A stretch of 11,052 bases of DNA from Pseudomonadota bacterium (GTDB lineage Bacteria; Myxococcota_A; Polyangia; Polyangiales; Sandaracinaceae). The position numbers were made by a program, and so were the translations under genes. Positions within the stretch are counted from its first letter, which is position 1; each line of letters starts with the position of its first letter. A model generated the notes under the pieces. The model worked only from the letters and a program-made list of their open reading frames with translations, ran no database searches and was not told the origin of the DNA. The DNA lies in contig JAEZBP010000894.1 in assembly GCA_023427125.1 (NCBI GenBank), positions 1-11,052 on the forward strand. The letters are read 5' to 3'. Shown piece after piece: positions 1-6,505 of the stretch.

Positions 1-1137
1 CTCATCATCAAGCAGATCGGCCCCGATCTGCCGCCACAGACCAACACCGCGCAGCTCATCGACGAGATCACCGACGAGGCGCTCGGCCTCGGCCCGCTCG
101 AGCGCCTCCTGGCCGACGAGACCGTCACCGAGATCATGGTGGTCGATCCCGAGACCATCTACGTCGAGCGCCGCGGCAAGATCGAGGCGACGGCGCTGCG
201 CTTCACCGACGACGAGGCCGTCCGCGCGGTCATCGAGCGCATCGTGACTCCCCTCGGCCGCCGCATCGACGAGTCGACGCCGCTCGTCGACGCGCGCCTG
301 AAGGACGGCTCGCGCGTGAACGCGATCATCCGCCCGCTCGCGATCCGCGGCTCGTGCATCACCATCCGCAAGTTCTCGAAGAAGCCGCTCCGCATCGAGG
401 ATCTGATCCGCTTCAACTCGATCAGCGAGAGCATGGCCAAGTTCATCCAGCGCTCGGTGAAGGCGCGGAAGAACATCGTCATCTCCGGCGGCACCGGCAG
501 CGGCAAGACCACGCTCCTCAACGTGCTCTCGGCGCAGATCCCGGAGGAGGAGCGCATCGTGACGGTGGAGGACGCGGCCGAGCTGCAGCTCGGGCAGCCT
601 CACGTCGTGAGCCTCGAGAGCCGCCCCGCCAACATGGAGGGCCGCGGCGAGTACACGATCCGCGATCTCGTGAAGAACGCCCTGCGCATGCGGCCCGATC
701 GCATCATCGTCGGCGAGTGCCGCGGCGGCGAGGCGCTCGACATGCTGCAGGCGATGAACACCGGCCACGAAGGCTCGATGACGACGACGCACGCGAACAG
801 CCCCCGCGAGGCGGCCGCGCGGCTCGAGACGCTCGCGCTGATGGCCGGGCTCGATCTGCCGGCGCGCGCCATCCGCGAGCAGATCGCGCAGAGCATCGAC
901 GTCATCCTCCAGCAGAGCCGCTTCTCCGACGGCTCGCGCCGCGTGACGAGCATCGCGGAGGTGGTCGGCCTCGACGACGACGGCGAGATCGATCTCCACG
1001 AGATCTTCGCCTTCCACCGCCTCGGCACCGGGCCCAAGGGCGAGGTCCTCGGCGAGTACCGCGCCTCCGGCTACCTCCCGAGCTTCCTCGACGAGTTCAT
1101 CGCGCAGGGCCTCATCACCGACGGAGACTTCCTATGA
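1..1137 (+). CDS. cpaF: CpaF/TadA-type secretion ATPase (5' partial, first copy)
   Basis: This is a type II/IV secretion NTPase of the CpaF/TadA family, the hexameric cytoplasmic motor that powers Tad pilus or Tad-like secretion at the inner membrane. The frame is open from base 1, so the true start lies upstream; 378 residues are visible. An N-terminal domain typical of CpaF (DEALGLGPLERLL, visible residues 25-37) precedes the Walker A loop GGTGSGKTT (163-171). Next come the Asp box around IVTVEDAAEL (186-195), Walker B in RIIVGE (near 234-239) and the His box GHEGSMTTTHANSP (255-268). All catalytic motifs look intact. It is the first visible gene of a same-strand operon with tadB, tadC and a second cpaF. 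Its stop codon TGA lies in the left copy of a 17-bp direct repeat that flanks a small inverted-repeat element. An N-terminal FHA or other extra domain cannot be excluded because the start is missing. Confidence 0.95.
   Translation, partial: LIIKQIGPDLPPQTNTAQLIDEITDEALGLGPLERLLADETVTEIMVVDPETIYVERRGKIEATALRFTDDEAVRAVIERIVTPLGRRIDESTPLVDARLKDGSRVNAIIRPLAIRGSCITIRKFSKKPLRIEDLIRFNSISESMAKFIQRSVKARKNIVISGGTGSGKTTLLNVLSAQIPEEERIVTVEDAAELQLGQPHVVSLESRPANMEGRGEYTIRDLVKNALRMRPDRIIVGECRGGEALDMLQAMNTGHEGSMTTTHANSPREAAARLETLALMAGLDLPARAIREQIAQSIDVILQQSRFSDGSRRVTSIAEVVGLDDDGEIDLHEIFAFHRLGTGPKGEVLGEYRASGYLPSFLDEFIAQGLITDGDFL
1121..1137 (+). repeat. Left copy of a 17-bp imperfect direct repeat
   Basis: The sequence ACGGAGACTTCCTATGA covers the last codons and stop of the first cpaF. 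It matches 15 of 17 bases of the copy at 1303-1319. It carries both the cpaF stop (TGA) and an ATG overlapping it (ATGA at 1134-1137), with GGAG at 1123-1126 placed as a ribosome binding site. The two copies bracket the 1158-1277 element and look like a target duplication, or a recombination scar, made when the element entered the operon. Confidence 0.65.
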
Positions 1138-1319
1138 GGCGCCCGTCTTCGATCATGCGGCTTCCCAGGCGGCTTTCAGCGGGAGTGCGCCCGCAAGCGA
1201 GCGCACCGCAGCGTACTCACGTACGTGAGGATGCCGAGGGCGGACGTAAGCCCCGATCAAAGTCGCCTGGGAAGCCGTGCCCCACGCACGACGACCACGC
1301 CTACGGGGACTTCCTCTGA
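1134..1319 (+). CDS. Possible 61-residue bridging mini-ORF across the inserted element
   Basis: An open frame of 61 codons starts at an ATG overlapping the cpaF stop (ATGA, 1134-1137), with GGAG at 1123-1126 about 7 nt upstream. It ends at a TGA overlapping the tadB ATG (TGATG, 1317-1321). The product is very basic and rich in Arg, Pro and Ser, has no recognisable domain or hydrophobic segment, and is read through the inverted-repeat element. Its last four residues (GDFL) repeat the C-terminus of CpaF because of the direct repeat. It is unlikely to have a protein function. It could act as a translational bridge that carries ribosomes from cpaF to tadB. Low confidence that a stable protein is made. 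Confidence 0.25.
   Translation: MRRPSSIMRLPRRLSAGVRPQASAPQRTHVREDAEGGRKPRSKSPGKPCPTHDDHAYGDFL
1158..1277. mobile_element. 120-bp inverted-repeat (MITE/REP-like) element between cpaF and tadB
   Basis: The two ends are 19-bp inverted repeats, CGGCTTCCCAGGCGGCTTT at 1158-1176 and its complement at 1259-1277, matching at 18 of 19 positions. Inward of these the arms continue to pair imperfectly (CGGG near 1180-1183 with CCCG at 1252-1255). Near the centre sits a perfect 14-bp palindrome CTCACGTACGTGAG (1216-1229), so the transcript could fold into one long hairpin. There is no room for a transposase, so any movement would depend on enzymes supplied in trans. The region is flanked by a 15/17 direct repeat (1121-1137 and 1303-1319). 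Every other visible gene junction of this operon overlaps or is 1 nt apart, so the insert is foreign to the layout. Classification as a dispersed element is inference: only one copy is in the window. Confidence 0.6.
1303..1319 (+). repeat. Right copy of the 17-bp imperfect direct repeat
   Basis: ACGGGGACTTCCTCTGA ends one base into the tadB start codon, giving the TGATG overlap. It differs from the copy at 1121-1137 at two positions. The GGGGA at 1305-1309 can serve as the tadB ribosome binding site, with 9 nt spacing. Collapsing the two copies into one would restore a cpaF stop directly overlapping the tadB start, the same arrangement seen at tadB/tadC. Confidence 0.65.
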
Positions 1320-2185
1320 TGCAGGCGTCGTCGACGACGATGCTCCTCGGCTACACGGGCATCGCGCTGCTCGTGCTCGGCACGACCGTCGGGCTCGCCG
1401 TGATGGTGCTCGATCCGCGCAGCGAGCTCAGGGTCGCGTGGGCGCGCTACGAGGCGAAGCTCGAGGCGGAGTGCCGCTTCCTCCTCATCCAGCAGACGGG
1501 CGCGCGCATCGCGCGGATGCAGCTCGCCGGCATCGGCGCGGTTCCGGTGCTCGTGTTCCTCCTCGACGATCCGATCCTCCTCTTGCTGATCCCGCCGATC
1601 GCGCTCGCGCCCTACTTCATCCTGAAGCAGCGGAGCACCGAGCGGGTCCTCCGGATCGACGAGCAGCTCGATCCCTGGCTCTTGATGCTCTCGAACGCGC
1701 TCAAGGCGTCCCCCTCGCTCGGCGAGGCGGTGGCCAACAGCGCCAAGCTCATGCGGCCGCCGATGTCGCAGGAGCTCGACCTCGCGCTCAAGGAGATGAA
1801 GCTCGGCACGCCGCTCGATCAGGCGGTGCTGAACATGTCGGTGCGCATCGGCAGCCCCTCGGTCTCGAGCGCGCTCGCGACGATCCTCGTCGGCCGGCAG
1901 ACCGGCGGCGATCTGCCGAAGATCCTCGAGGAGTCCTCGGCGACGCTGCGCGAGATGGCGCGCCTCGAGGGCGTCGTGCGCACCAAGACCGCGGAGGGGA
2001 AGACGCAGGCCTACGTGCTCGGCGTGATCCCCTTCGTGCTCATCGGCGCCATCCACATGGTCGACGAGCACTGGCTCGAGCCGCTCGGCTCGACGACGCT
2101 CGGCTTCGCCATCATCGGCACGGCCGCCGTCCTCTGGGTGGCGGCGATCCTGCTCGCCCGGCGCATCCTCGCGGTGGACGTCTGA
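1319..2185 (+). CDS. tadB: TadB-like inner-membrane platform protein (GspF domain)
   Basis: This 288-residue integral membrane protein belongs to the TadB/GspF family, which with TadC forms the inner-membrane platform that the CpaF ATPase turns or pushes to extrude pilin-like subunits. Hydrophobic stretches lie at about residues 10-32, 67-103 (long enough for two passes), 231-247 and 260-283. The cytoplasmic GspF helical domain sits between, around 115-225, with the characteristic GRQTGGDLPKILEE segment at 192-205. The ATG at 1319 was chosen because it overlaps a TGA (TGATG) and follows GGGGA. An in-frame ATG at 1277 would add 14 residues read out of the inserted element and is not favoured. 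The stop overlaps the tadC start in another TGATG. Confidence 0.92.
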   Translation: MQASSTTMLLGYTGIALLVLGTTVGLAVMVLDPRSELRVAWARYEAKLEAECRFLLIQQTGARIARMQLAGIGAVPVLVFLLDDPILLLLIPPIALAPYFILKQRSTERVLRIDEQLDPWLLMLSNALKASPSLGEAVANSAKLMRPPMSQELDLALKEMKLGTPLDQAVLNMSVRIGSPSVSSALATILVGRQTGGDLPKILEESSATLREMARLEGVVRTKTAEGKTQAYVLGVIPFVLIGAIHMVDEHWLEPLGSTTLGFAIIGTAAVLWVAAILLARRILAVDV

Positions 2186-3078
2186 TGTACCAGGTCTACG
2201 GCTACGCCTCCGCGGCGATGATCGCAGCCGGTGTCTCGCTCGGCGTCTTCACGCTCGCGCGCAACCCCCCGGTCGACACGCCGCGGCTCGGCGTGCGCGG
2301 CCTCAAGCGCCACCAGGCGCTCGCCGAGGGCGGGAGCTTCGCCACCATCGAGCCCCTGATGCGCCTGGTCGCCGGCTGGTGCGCGCACCTGCCGCTCGGC
2401 GACAAGCGCCGGCAGATCGACGAGATGATCAAGCACGCGGGCGGCTGGCTCGGCCTCACCGCCAACGAGTTCGTCGCGCTGAGCGGCATGGGCGTCGTGG
2501 GCTTCACGATCCTCGGGCTCACCACCGTGACGCTGGCCGAGCTGCCCGCGATCATGACCTTCTTCTTCGCGGGGCTCGGCGGCATCCTCCCCTACGTGCG
2601 CTGCAGCGGCGAGGTCGCGCGGCGCTTCAAGGAGGTGAACCGCGCCCTGCCCGGCTCGATCGACCTCGCCTCGCTCTGCATGGGCGCGGGCCTCGATTTT
2701 CCGGGATCGATACGGCAGATCGTCGACAAGGCGGGCCGCAAGGACGCGCTCGTCGAGGAGATGAGCTTCATCCTCCAGGAGCTCGATCTGGGCCGCACGC
2801 GGCGCCAGGCGCTCGAGAACTTCGCCGATCGGGTCCCGACCGAGGCGGTGCGCGACTTCGTCGGCACCGTCGTTCAGAGCGAGGAGAAGGGGAACCCGCG
2901 CGCGGAGGTGCTCCGGATCCAGGCGCGCATGCTGCGGATGCGGCGCAGCGTGATGGCCGAAGAGGCCGCGGCGCGCGCGGCGGTGCTCATGATGGGCCCG
3001 CTCATGCTCATCTTCGGCGCCATCATCCTCGTCTTGCTCGGGCCCTTCGTCGTCCAGAGCATGCAGAGCGGGGTCTAA
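2185..3078 (+). CDS. tadC: TadC-like inner-membrane platform protein (GspF domain)
   Basis: This 297-residue protein is the second GspF-fold platform subunit of the Tad-like machine. Predicted membrane segments are residues 5-25, two within 95-137, and 266-290. The GspF domain lies between about 153 and 260, including LPGSIDLASLCMGAGLDFPG (155-174), which matches the TadC pattern of a conserved Leu-Pro followed by an acidic helix and an Ala-Gly-Leu turn. Its length is normal for TadC. The ATG overlaps the tadB stop by one base, with GGTGGA (2173-2178) six bases upstream as a ribosome binding site. It should pair with TadB and contact one or both CpaF ATPases; which one is not evident from sequence. 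Confidence 0.92.
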   Translation: MYQVYGYASAAMIAAGVSLGVFTLARNPPVDTPRLGVRGLKRHQALAEGGSFATIEPLMRLVAGWCAHLPLGDKRRQIDEMIKHAGGWLGLTANEFVALSGMGVVGFTILGLTTVTLAELPAIMTFFFAGLGGILPYVRCSGEVARRFKEVNRALPGSIDLASLCMGAGLDFPGSIRQIVDKAGRKDALVEEMSFILQELDLGRTRRQALENFADRVPTEAVRDFVGTVVQSEEKGNPRAEVLRIQARMLRMRRSVMAEEAAARAAVLMMGPLMLIFGAIILVLLGPFVVQSMQSGV

Positions 3079-3079
3079 C

Positions 3080-3943
3080 GTGGAAGCTTGGCTGGAGATC
3101 GTTCGCGAAGACGGCACCCTCGAGCGGCAGCGGCTCGAGGGCGATCGCATCACCGTCGGCCGCTCGCCCGCGGCGACGATCCCGATCCCCGACGCGCGCA
3201 ACCTCGATCCCGAGCACCTGATGCTCTCGCCGCGCGGCGAGGGGTGCTGGGTCGCGGTCGCGCAGGGGGCGAGCGTGCCGGTCATGGTGCGCGGCGCGCC
3301 CTTCCAGCACGGCATCGTCGCGTGGAACACCGAGCTCTCGATCGGCAACCTCAAGCTGAAGATCGCCGACTCGCTCCCGAAGGAGAAGAAGGCCGGCGCC
3401 GAGAAGCCGGTGAGCGCGCCGGTGCTCATCGCGTTCTTCATCATCGTGCCCCTCGTCGGCTGGATGCTGCTCTCCGATCCGGACACCGGCATCGACGCCA
3501 ACCCCGCCGCGCCCGCCCCCGAGGTCTTCGACGCGGGCGCGACCTGCACGACCACCGGAGGGACGGCGCGCCACCACGCCGACCGCGACGCGGAGGCGGC
3601 GATCGCGAAGAGCGAGCGCTACCCCTTCGCGGCGCAGGACGGAGTGCAGGCGGTCCTCCTCTTCCGCCGCTCGGAGGCCTGCTACCGCGCGACCGGCGCC
3701 ACCACCGAGGCCGCGCAGATGCGCCGCGAGGGCGACACGATGCAGCGCCGCATCGAGGAGGACTACACGACGCACAAGCTCCGGCTCGAGCGCTCGCTGC
3801 GCCAGGCGCGCCTCCCCGACGCGGTGATCGAGACCCGCGCGATCATCGAGATCCTCCGCCACCGCGAGGGCGACCCCTACCTCGCGTGGCTCCGGCAGCT
3901 CGAGCGCCAGCTCCAGCTCGCCATCGACTCGGCCACCACATGA
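3080..3943 (+). CDS. Membrane protein with degenerate FHA head and helical periplasmic tail
   Basis: This 287-residue protein starts at GTG one base after the tadC stop. Residues 1-100 look like an FHA beta-sandwich: ITVGRSP (24-30) carries the conserved Gly-Arg and PEHLML (44-49) the conserved His. The usual Ser of the S-x-x-H motif is Asp43, and the later Asn-Gly turn reads Arg71-Gly72, so phosphothreonine binding may be lost. A single hydrophobic helix (about 112-132) follows a Lys-rich segment, placing the head in the cytoplasm. The periplasmic part (133-287) has a Pro/Ala linker, two cysteines (156 and 201) and long amphipathic helices reminiscent of TPR hairpins. FHA proteins accompany Tad and type VI systems as assembly or regulatory scaffolds. 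Here it could link the platform to periplasmic parts. FHA assignment is moderately sure; the precise role is unknown. Confidence 0.7.
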   Translation: MEAWLEIVREDGTLERQRLEGDRITVGRSPAATIPIPDARNLDPEHLMLSPRGEGCWVAVAQGASVPVMVRGAPFQHGIVAWNTELSIGNLKLKIADSLPKEKKAGAEKPVSAPVLIAFFIIVPLVGWMLLSDPDTGIDANPAAPAPEVFDAGATCTTTGGTARHHADRDAEAAIAKSERYPFAAQDGVQAVLLFRRSEACYRATGATTEAAQMRREGDTMQRRIEEDYTTHKLRLERSLRQARLPDAVIETRAIIEILRHREGDPYLAWLRQLERQLQLAIDSATT

Positions 3944-4605
3944 AGCGATCGATCCTCTTCGTCCTCGGCCTCTCCCTCGCGAGCGTCGGGTGCGGCGCCG
4001 CGAGCCCCGGCGGCCAGCGCGCCGGCTCGCCCGACGCGCTCGACACCATCAGCCCCGAGGAGCTCTACCGCCGCGGCGTGCTGCTCGGTCAGTCCGGCGA
4101 CTCCGTGCGCGCCGAGCAGTACATCGCCGCCGCGATCGATCGCGGCTTCTCGGAGGAGACGGCGATGCCCGCGCTGATGCACGCCTGCGTGAGCTCCTCG
4201 CGCCTCAGCGCGGCGCTCACCTACGCGGAGCCCTATCTCCTGCGCCACCCGAGCAACTGGCCGCTGCGCCTGCTCGTCGCCTCGCTCCACATGGGGCTCG
4301 CCCAGCACGAGCGCGCGCGCTCGGAGCTCGAGCGGGTGCTGCGCGACGCGCCGGACGAGCCGCCGGAGGCGCACTACTTCCTCGGCGTGCTCCTGCGCGA
4401 CGAGCTCGACGACCTCGAGGGCGCGCGCGGGCACTTCCGCCGCTACCTCGCGATCGCGCCGCAGGGCGACCATCGCGACGAGGCGCTCGCGGCGCTGCCC
4501 GAGGAGGAGCGCGGCATCCCGCGGCGGATGGAGCGGCACGCGCCGGCGCCCGACGAGGGCCCCGCCGACGCCGCGGCGGCTCCTGCGGGAGGAGCCAACC
4601 TTTGA
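3940..4605 (+). CDS. TPR-repeat lipoprotein, TadD-like
   Basis: This 221-residue protein begins with a lipoprotein signal: MKR, a hydrophobic core, then ASVGC with the lipidated Cys at 18. The -3 residue is Ser rather than the usual Leu, so the lipobox is slightly atypical. The +2 residue is Gly, compatible with outer-membrane sorting under the E. coli rule. About four TPR-like helical hairpins follow (around 41-70, 76-105, 108-137 and 143-172). The C-terminal 40 residues are Pro/Ala/Glu-rich and probably disordered. TadD, a TPR lipoprotein, is a regular Tad component needed for secretin or outer-membrane assembly, and the position next to cpaF supports that role here. The ATG overlaps the upstream stop (ATGA), so translation is probably coupled. 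Sequence is too generic to call it tadD outright. Confidence 0.8.
   Translation: MKRSILFVLGLSLASVGCGAASPGGQRAGSPDALDTISPEELYRRGVLLGQSGDSVRAEQYIAAAIDRGFSEETAMPALMHACVSSSRLSAALTYAEPYLLRHPSNWPLRLLVASLHMGLAQHERARSELERVLRDAPDEPPEAHYFLGVLLRDELDDLEGARGHFRRYLAIAPQGDHRDEALAALPEEERGIPRRMERHAPAPDEGPADAAAAPAGGANL
4587..4594 (+). promoter_or_regulatory. Strong Shine-Dalgarno deciding a TTG start
   Basis: GGGAGGAG lies 7 nt upstream of the TTG at 4602. The in-frame sequence after TTG encodes IPADVFEQSLLKFLEP, which matches the usual N-terminus of CpaF proteins. No ATG or GTG in this frame is better placed, so the TTG is the likely start of the second cpaF. Confidence 0.7.
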
Positions 4606-5711
4606 TCCCCGCCGACGTCTTCGAGCAGAGCCTGCTCAAGTTCCTCGAGCCGGTCCGCCCCTTCCTCGACGACGCGGCGGTGACCGAGATCATGATCAAC
4701 GGGCCCGACCTCATCTTCATCGAGAAGAAGGGCAAGCTCTACCAGACCGACGCGCGCTTCCCCTCGCGCGAGGCGCTGACCGCGGCGATGCGCAACCTCG
4801 CGCAGTACGTGGGCCGCCACATCGACGAGCACCGGCCGATCCTCGAGGCGCGCCTGCCGGACGGCTCGCGCGTCGAGGCCGTGCTCCCGCCGGCGGCGCC
4901 CGACGGCCCGATGGTCGCCATCCGCCGCTTCTTCCGCGAGACCTTGACGATCGATCGGCTGATCGAGTTCGGCGCGTTCACGCCCGACGCGGCGGTCCTC
5001 CTGCGCGGGGTCGTCGGCGTGAAGCAGAACGTCATCGTCGCGGGCGGCACCGGCTCGGGCAAGACCTCGCTCTTGAACGCGCTGACCGGCTTCATCCACG
5101 ACGACGAGCGCATCGTCATCATCGAGGACACCCGCGAGGTGCAGTGCCAGCAGCAGCACGTCGTGCAGCTCGAGGCGCGGCCGCCCGACGGGCGCGGCAA
5201 GGGGCAGGTCACGATCCGCGATCTCTTCAAGGCCACGCTGCGCATGCGCCCCGATCGCATCGTGGTCGGCGAGATCCGCAGCGCCGAGGCGCTCGATCTC
5301 GTGCAGGCGATGACCTCGGGTCACGGCGGCTGCATGGCCACCGTGCACGCGACCTACCCGACCGACACCCTCAACCGCCTCGAGACGATGGCGATGATGA
5401 GCGACGTCCAGCTCCCGCTGCGCGCGCTGCGCGCCCAGGTCTCGAGCGCGATCGACTTCATCGTGCAGACCTCGCGCCTGCGCGACGGCTCGCGCTGCGT
5501 CACGCACATCAGCGAGGTGCAGGGCTACGATCCCGATCGCGGCTACGAGCTCGCCGACGTCTTCGTGCGCACCTACGGCGGCCAGGACGAGTACGGCCGC
5601 ATCCAGAGCCAGCTCGCCCCGACCGGCTTCGTCCCCAAGTGCACCGAGCTCCTGCGCGGCCACGGCTACGAGCTGCCCGACAGCATCTACGCCGCGACGG
5701 TGAACGAGTGA
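4602..5711 (+). CDS. cpaF: CpaF/TadA-type secretion ATPase (second copy, complete)
   Basis: This 369-residue protein is a second CpaF-family ATPase in the same operon. It starts at TTG, overlapping the lipoprotein stop (TTGA) and supported by GGGAGGAG at 4587-4594. Motifs in order are the CpaF signature FLDDAAVTEIMINGPD (21-36), Walker A GGTGSGKTS (148-156), the Asp box IVIIEDTREV (171-180), Walker B RIVVGE (219-224) and the His box GHGGCMATVHATYP (240-253). All appear competent for ATP hydrolysis. It differs from the first copy in lacking a long N-terminal extension and in its His-box context (GCMATVHATYP against GSMTTTHANSP), so it is an older paralogue and not a recent duplicate. It may serve a separate step such as retraction, or act as a partner ring. 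It is the last gene of the operon; the next start is 141 bp away. Confidence 0.94.
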   Translation: MIPADVFEQSLLKFLEPVRPFLDDAAVTEIMINGPDLIFIEKKGKLYQTDARFPSREALTAAMRNLAQYVGRHIDEHRPILEARLPDGSRVEAVLPPAAPDGPMVAIRRFFRETLTIDRLIEFGAFTPDAAVLLRGVVGVKQNVIVAGGTGSGKTSLLNALTGFIHDDERIVIIEDTREVQCQQQHVVQLEARPPDGRGKGQVTIRDLFKATLRMRPDRIVVGEIRSAEALDLVQAMTSGHGGCMATVHATYPTDTLNRLETMAMMSDVQLPLRALRAQVSSAIDFIVQTSRLRDGSRCVTHISEVQGYDPDRGYELADVFVRTYGGQDEYGRIQSQLAPTGFVPKCTELLRGHGYELPDSIYAATVNE

Positions 5712-5852
5712 GCGCCCGTGATGTGAGCTGACGCGCGTCGCCCACGGCGAGCCTGCGCAGTCACCGACACACCCTGGGCACGCTCCCGCACAGCCTCGAC
5801 AGCGCTCCGCCTCTTCGCGCGCGGCACGGTCGCTGCGTACGTCGCGCGCGCA
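5712..5852. other. Intergenic gap after the secretion operon
   Basis: These 141 bp separate the end of the Tad-like operon from the next gene. They hold a perfect 10-bp palindrome GACGCGCGTC (5730-5739) and an overlapping 5-bp hairpin TCGCC-CAC-GGCGA (5738-5750), neither followed by a T run. A Rho-independent terminator is therefore not supported. A promoter for the gene at 5853 is expected here, but no convincing -35/-10 pair is visible. Confidence 0.4.
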
Positions 5853-6491
5853 ATGAACGTCTCCCAGCTTCCCCGACGGCCCGACGCGCTCTCGCTCTCT
5901 CTCACCTTGCTCGCCGTGCTGGTCGGCGCCGCGCCGGCGTCGGCCCAGGGCGGCGCGGCCCTCTACCCCGGGGCGACCCAGGGCACGTGGACACAGGGCC
6001 CCTGGAGCGAGCCCGACGCGATCGCGCAGCTCGAGGCGGCGATCGCCGTGAGAGTGCACCAAGGGGATACGAACGAGGCGCTCGCCGTGATCGAGAGCGC
6101 GGACCTGCGCGCGCTCGATCGCGGCTCGCTCACGCGGCTCGTCCGCGCGGCCCAGCGGCTCGAGCCACCGGGAGGCGAGCCCGGCTGGCTCTGGGGAGGG
6201 ATCGCGTTCGGCATCGTCGGCCTCGCGGGCGCCATCGTGACGCCGCTCGCGTACGCGCTCGACTCGCCCTGCGCGAGCTGGTTCTCCGACTCGAGCTGCG
6301 TCGACACCCGCGACAACGCGCCGCTCGTGGCGGGTCTCGCGCTGTCGGGCGCCGCGGTCGCCGCCGGCCTCTCGCTGATCGTCGTCTTCCTCGTCCGTCA
6401 CGTCTTCGAGCCCGAGCGCCGGCGCTTCATCGAGCGCCGCCGCACGGTGATCGAGGAGCTGATCGAGACCCGCGCCGCGCTCCGCTGGTGA
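5853..6491 (+). CDS. Exported membrane protein of unknown function, two transmembrane helices
   Basis: I do not recognise this 212-residue protein. It has a typical signal peptide: Arg-Arg at 8-9, a Leu-rich core around 13-26 and a likely cleavage after Ala-Ser-Ala (29-31). A soluble stretch with a short helical segment (residues 54-105, rich in Ala/Leu/Arg, possibly one helical repeat pair) follows. Two hydrophobic helices (111-135 and 156-183) enclose a short loop with two cysteines (140 and 149). The tail is strongly basic (ERRRFIERRR, 188-197). If the signal is cleaved, the basic tail would end up in the periplasm, against the positive-inside rule, so the topology is uncertain. The ATG has no good Shine-Dalgarno sequence. 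The gene follows the secretion operon on the same strand after 141 bp; a functional link is not shown. Confidence 0.75.
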   Translation: MNVSQLPRRPDALSLSLTLLAVLVGAAPASAQGGAALYPGATQGTWTQGPWSEPDAIAQLEAAIAVRVHQGDTNEALAVIESADLRALDRGSLTRLVRAAQRLEPPGGEPGWLWGGIAFGIVGLAGAIVTPLAYALDSPCASWFSDSSCVDTRDNAPLVAGLALSGAAVAAGLSLIVVFLVRHVFEPERRRFIERRRTVIEELIETRAALRW

Positions 6492-6505
6492 CTCCGCGTG
6501 CGCTC

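Noticed and set aside
1277..1318. 14-residue N-terminal extension of TadB
   Set aside because: The extra residues come from the inserted element, while the ATG at 1319 has the TGATG overlap and a GGGGA site.
5730..5750. Rho-independent terminator after the second cpaF
   Set aside because: A 10-bp palindrome and a 5-bp stem are present but no T run follows, and such short GC palindromes are common in this base composition.
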